Shown here: positions 62,001 to 64,000 of the stretch, piece after piece
Layout of the letters: each line of letters starts with the position of its first letter
Numbering within the stretch: the first letter of the stretch is position 1
Assembly (NCBI GenBank): GCA_004835665.1
Contig: RBKR01000025.1
Span: 310,001 to 374,000, forward strand
Direction: 5' to 3'
Source: Phoma sp. XZ068
Taxonomy: Eukaryota; Ascomycota; Dothideomycetes; Pleosporales; Didymellaceae
DNA: 64,000 bases
The notes under the pieces: generated by a model
The model's database searches: none
Told to the model about the DNA's origin: nothing
Seen by the model: only the letters and a program-made list of their open reading frames with translations
Position numbers and translations under genes: made by a program

Positions 62001-64000
62001 AGGCTGTAATATTAGAGTAAGTAACCTCTAGCAGCTTCTCTCTTATTAGCTAATACTTATACTTATTACTATAATGCTTATATATAGTATTAGTTAGAGT
62101 CTTTTAAGTAGTCTAGTTATTATAGTATTACTATAACTTATAAATAAATATAGTCCTAATTAATTATAGCTTAATTTTATATACCTCCCCTAGTTAGAGA
62201 AGTTCTGTAAAATGCACTGCCTATATAGCTACTAATACGTCTATATAGCCTTCTTTAGTTAGAGTATTACTTACTATTCTATCTTAATATATAGTATTTT
62301 TTAGTATTATATTAACTATATTATACTATATAGCTAGTAGAGAAGAGAGATAGTAGTTTAGGATATCTAGCTGCTATATTGTACAGTTTTTTAACTAGGT
62401 AGACAGGCTCCCTAGCTCTAGTAACAAGTGTTATCTAAACTTTACCTCTGCTATAGAGTAACATTTAGCCTTTATATCTTTTATAGTTAGTATTAGTAAA
62501 TATTAGTACACTTTATATAAACTCTAGCCTAAAGAACCTACTAAGTCTGCTATAAGTACTAGTGTCTTAGAAACCTAAATAAGCTAATAGCAGGCAAGGT
62601 AGTTAGAGGCTAGCAGAGTCTGTTAGTTACTACTAATCTATACAGCTAAAAAGAGATAATAATAGAAGATATAGTAAGTATATATATATAGTTTATAATA
62701 CTATGTTAATATCTAGGGGTAAGTACTATTATCTATAGTATAGACTAGAATAAACGCTATAAACTTAGAGTATACACTAGCACTTAGTATTACTTATAGT
62801 AGAGGTATAATAGCTAGCTAGACAGAGATAATATAAATACTAGTAATTAATATTCTAGCTAATAAGTAATAGTACTTTATATACCCTTCTATCTTCCCTG
62901 TAAACTAGGCTAGTATAGGTTAATAAACTATTAGCTAGAGTATAAACTAGCACTAGAGCCTACTAAGTTAACACTGTTAACTACCCTATATTTAACTAAA
63001 TTGCATAAAGGCAAGTTACCTTATCTAGGTACTTATTAGCTGTAGCTATACAACTACTTAACTTAAGAATACTATATTAAGTAAAACTAACTAATATTAT
63101 TAAAGAGGAGCTTAGCCTAAGTAACAGATAGTATAAAGCAATCTATACAGCTTTTATAGCAAAGATATAAGAGAAGAGGTTAATTAGAGTATAAATATAG
63201 AGTATATAATTAAAAGTTATAATACAACATATTAGTGCAGAAATAAAGTATAACTAATATAAAGTCTTAGGTAAGGTGTTAGATATAACTTTTAATACAA
63301 ATATACTATATATTATATAATATATTAATAGCAATATATACAGAGTAAGGTAACAACAAAGAGAAATTAATATAAGGTAAAAGTAGGTAGATAGCAGCTA
63401 TAATATACTATTATAATAATAATATTTACTATTATAGAATGTAGCAGAATAGATATAGGATATATAGACTACTAAGCACCCTATATTAAGTAGGAAGCAT
63501 ATTAATAAACTATATACTATAGTAATAAGGAGGAAGGACCTATTATATAAAAATTATATACTAGATATAATAGTATATAATAACAGTAATACTATATAAT
63601 TAGTAGAGGTATAACTAGTATACTCCTTAACTAATTCTTAACTACTAATTACTACTTATTACTAACATCTAAATCTAAATAGACGCTATGTGTCTATATT
63701 AATGCCTTACTATAAATACTAGCTTTTATAGAGTTATAGTAAACTAGTTAGGCTACGCTACTAGATCTATACTATTAGTATAGTATATAAGAGTATAATA
63801 ATAAATATATTATATAGTTATAATATAACGTTATACTATAGTTAGAGTTTATATAGTATTAACAGTAATAAGGATAAACAAAACTAGAAGTTGTTTATTA
63901 CTACTTTTAAATAATATATATATAATACTTAACCCTTACAGACACGCTTATACAGTCCTTAGTTTTAGTAGTTTAGTATAATATAATAATACTATACTAG
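59051..64000. other. AT-rich DNA, not identified, continuing past the window
   Basis: It contains many short open stretches and retains some CG and TG (for example near 60270 and 60600), so conversion is weaker than at 9-37 kb. A pyrimidine-rich patch lies near 60400-60450. The first kilobase may be the C-terminal part of the Plavaka gene. No tRNA, rRNA or intact protein gene seen. Confidence 0.35.

Overview
The window is nuclear DNA of a filamentous ascomycete (Pezizomycotina). Dothideomycetes/Pleosporales is my inference from overall style, not proven here. Evidence: short introns of 45-56 bp with GT..AG ends, fungal-only protein families (fungal transcription-factor domain, an Asp f 2/Pra1-type HRXXH protein, a Fot1/pogo transposase), and a two-compartment layout. 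About 9.15 kb of base-balanced, gene-dense sequence abuts about 55 kb of extremely AT-rich sequence in which CA and TG dinucleotides are strongly depleted, as expected from repeat-induced point mutation (RIP).

Gene-dense part (1-9130). In order: the C-terminal part of a Zn2Cys6-type transcription factor; a ZIP zinc transporter (minus, four exons); a 1.38-kb shared promoter; a secreted Pra1/Asp f 2-like zinc-binding protein (plus); two divergently transcribed glutathione-S-transferase-like genes; and a small protein in which all six cysteines are Cys-Pro. The ZIP/Pra1 pair has the arrangement known for fungal zincophore systems (zrfC/aspf2 in Aspergillus, ZRT1/PRA1 in Candida). The secreted protein would bind zinc outside the cell and the transporter would import it. 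The shared promoter carries one CAAGGT zinc-response core about 140 bp before each start codon and six GCCAAG PacC-type cores. The transporter's extracellular N-terminus consists of three CHxH[G/A]x4C modules. Each is interrupted by an intron at the same codon and phase, so the zinc-binding region appears to have grown by exon duplication.

AT-rich part (9164-64000). This is a pile of nested, RIP-degraded transposons with no intact gene except one. That exception is a 1,849-bp Fot1/pogo element (10542-12390) with perfect 48-bp inverted repeats, a TA target duplication and an open 566-aa transposase; it shows no RIP and must have arrived late. 12.4-47.2 kb holds Ty3/Gypsy chromovirus copies. 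One is a full-length plus-strand element (13561-20479, 496-bp LTRs, duplication GATAC) nested in an older one. A 7.4-kb minus-strand element of another family (27791-35192) is followed by an inverted 1.42-kb fragment of the same family. A full-length minus-strand element (40038-47032, 544-bp LTRs, duplication GTAGT) is nested in a further copy.

From 47.2 kb the sequence is somewhat less converted. It holds a 71-bp minisatellite, a long degenerate minus-strand reading frame with helicase-like traces (about 50.5-54.4 kb), and a degenerate Plavaka-type (CACTA-related) transposase on the plus strand (about 57.2-59.05 kb). I could not identify most of 54.4-57.2 and 59-64 kb.
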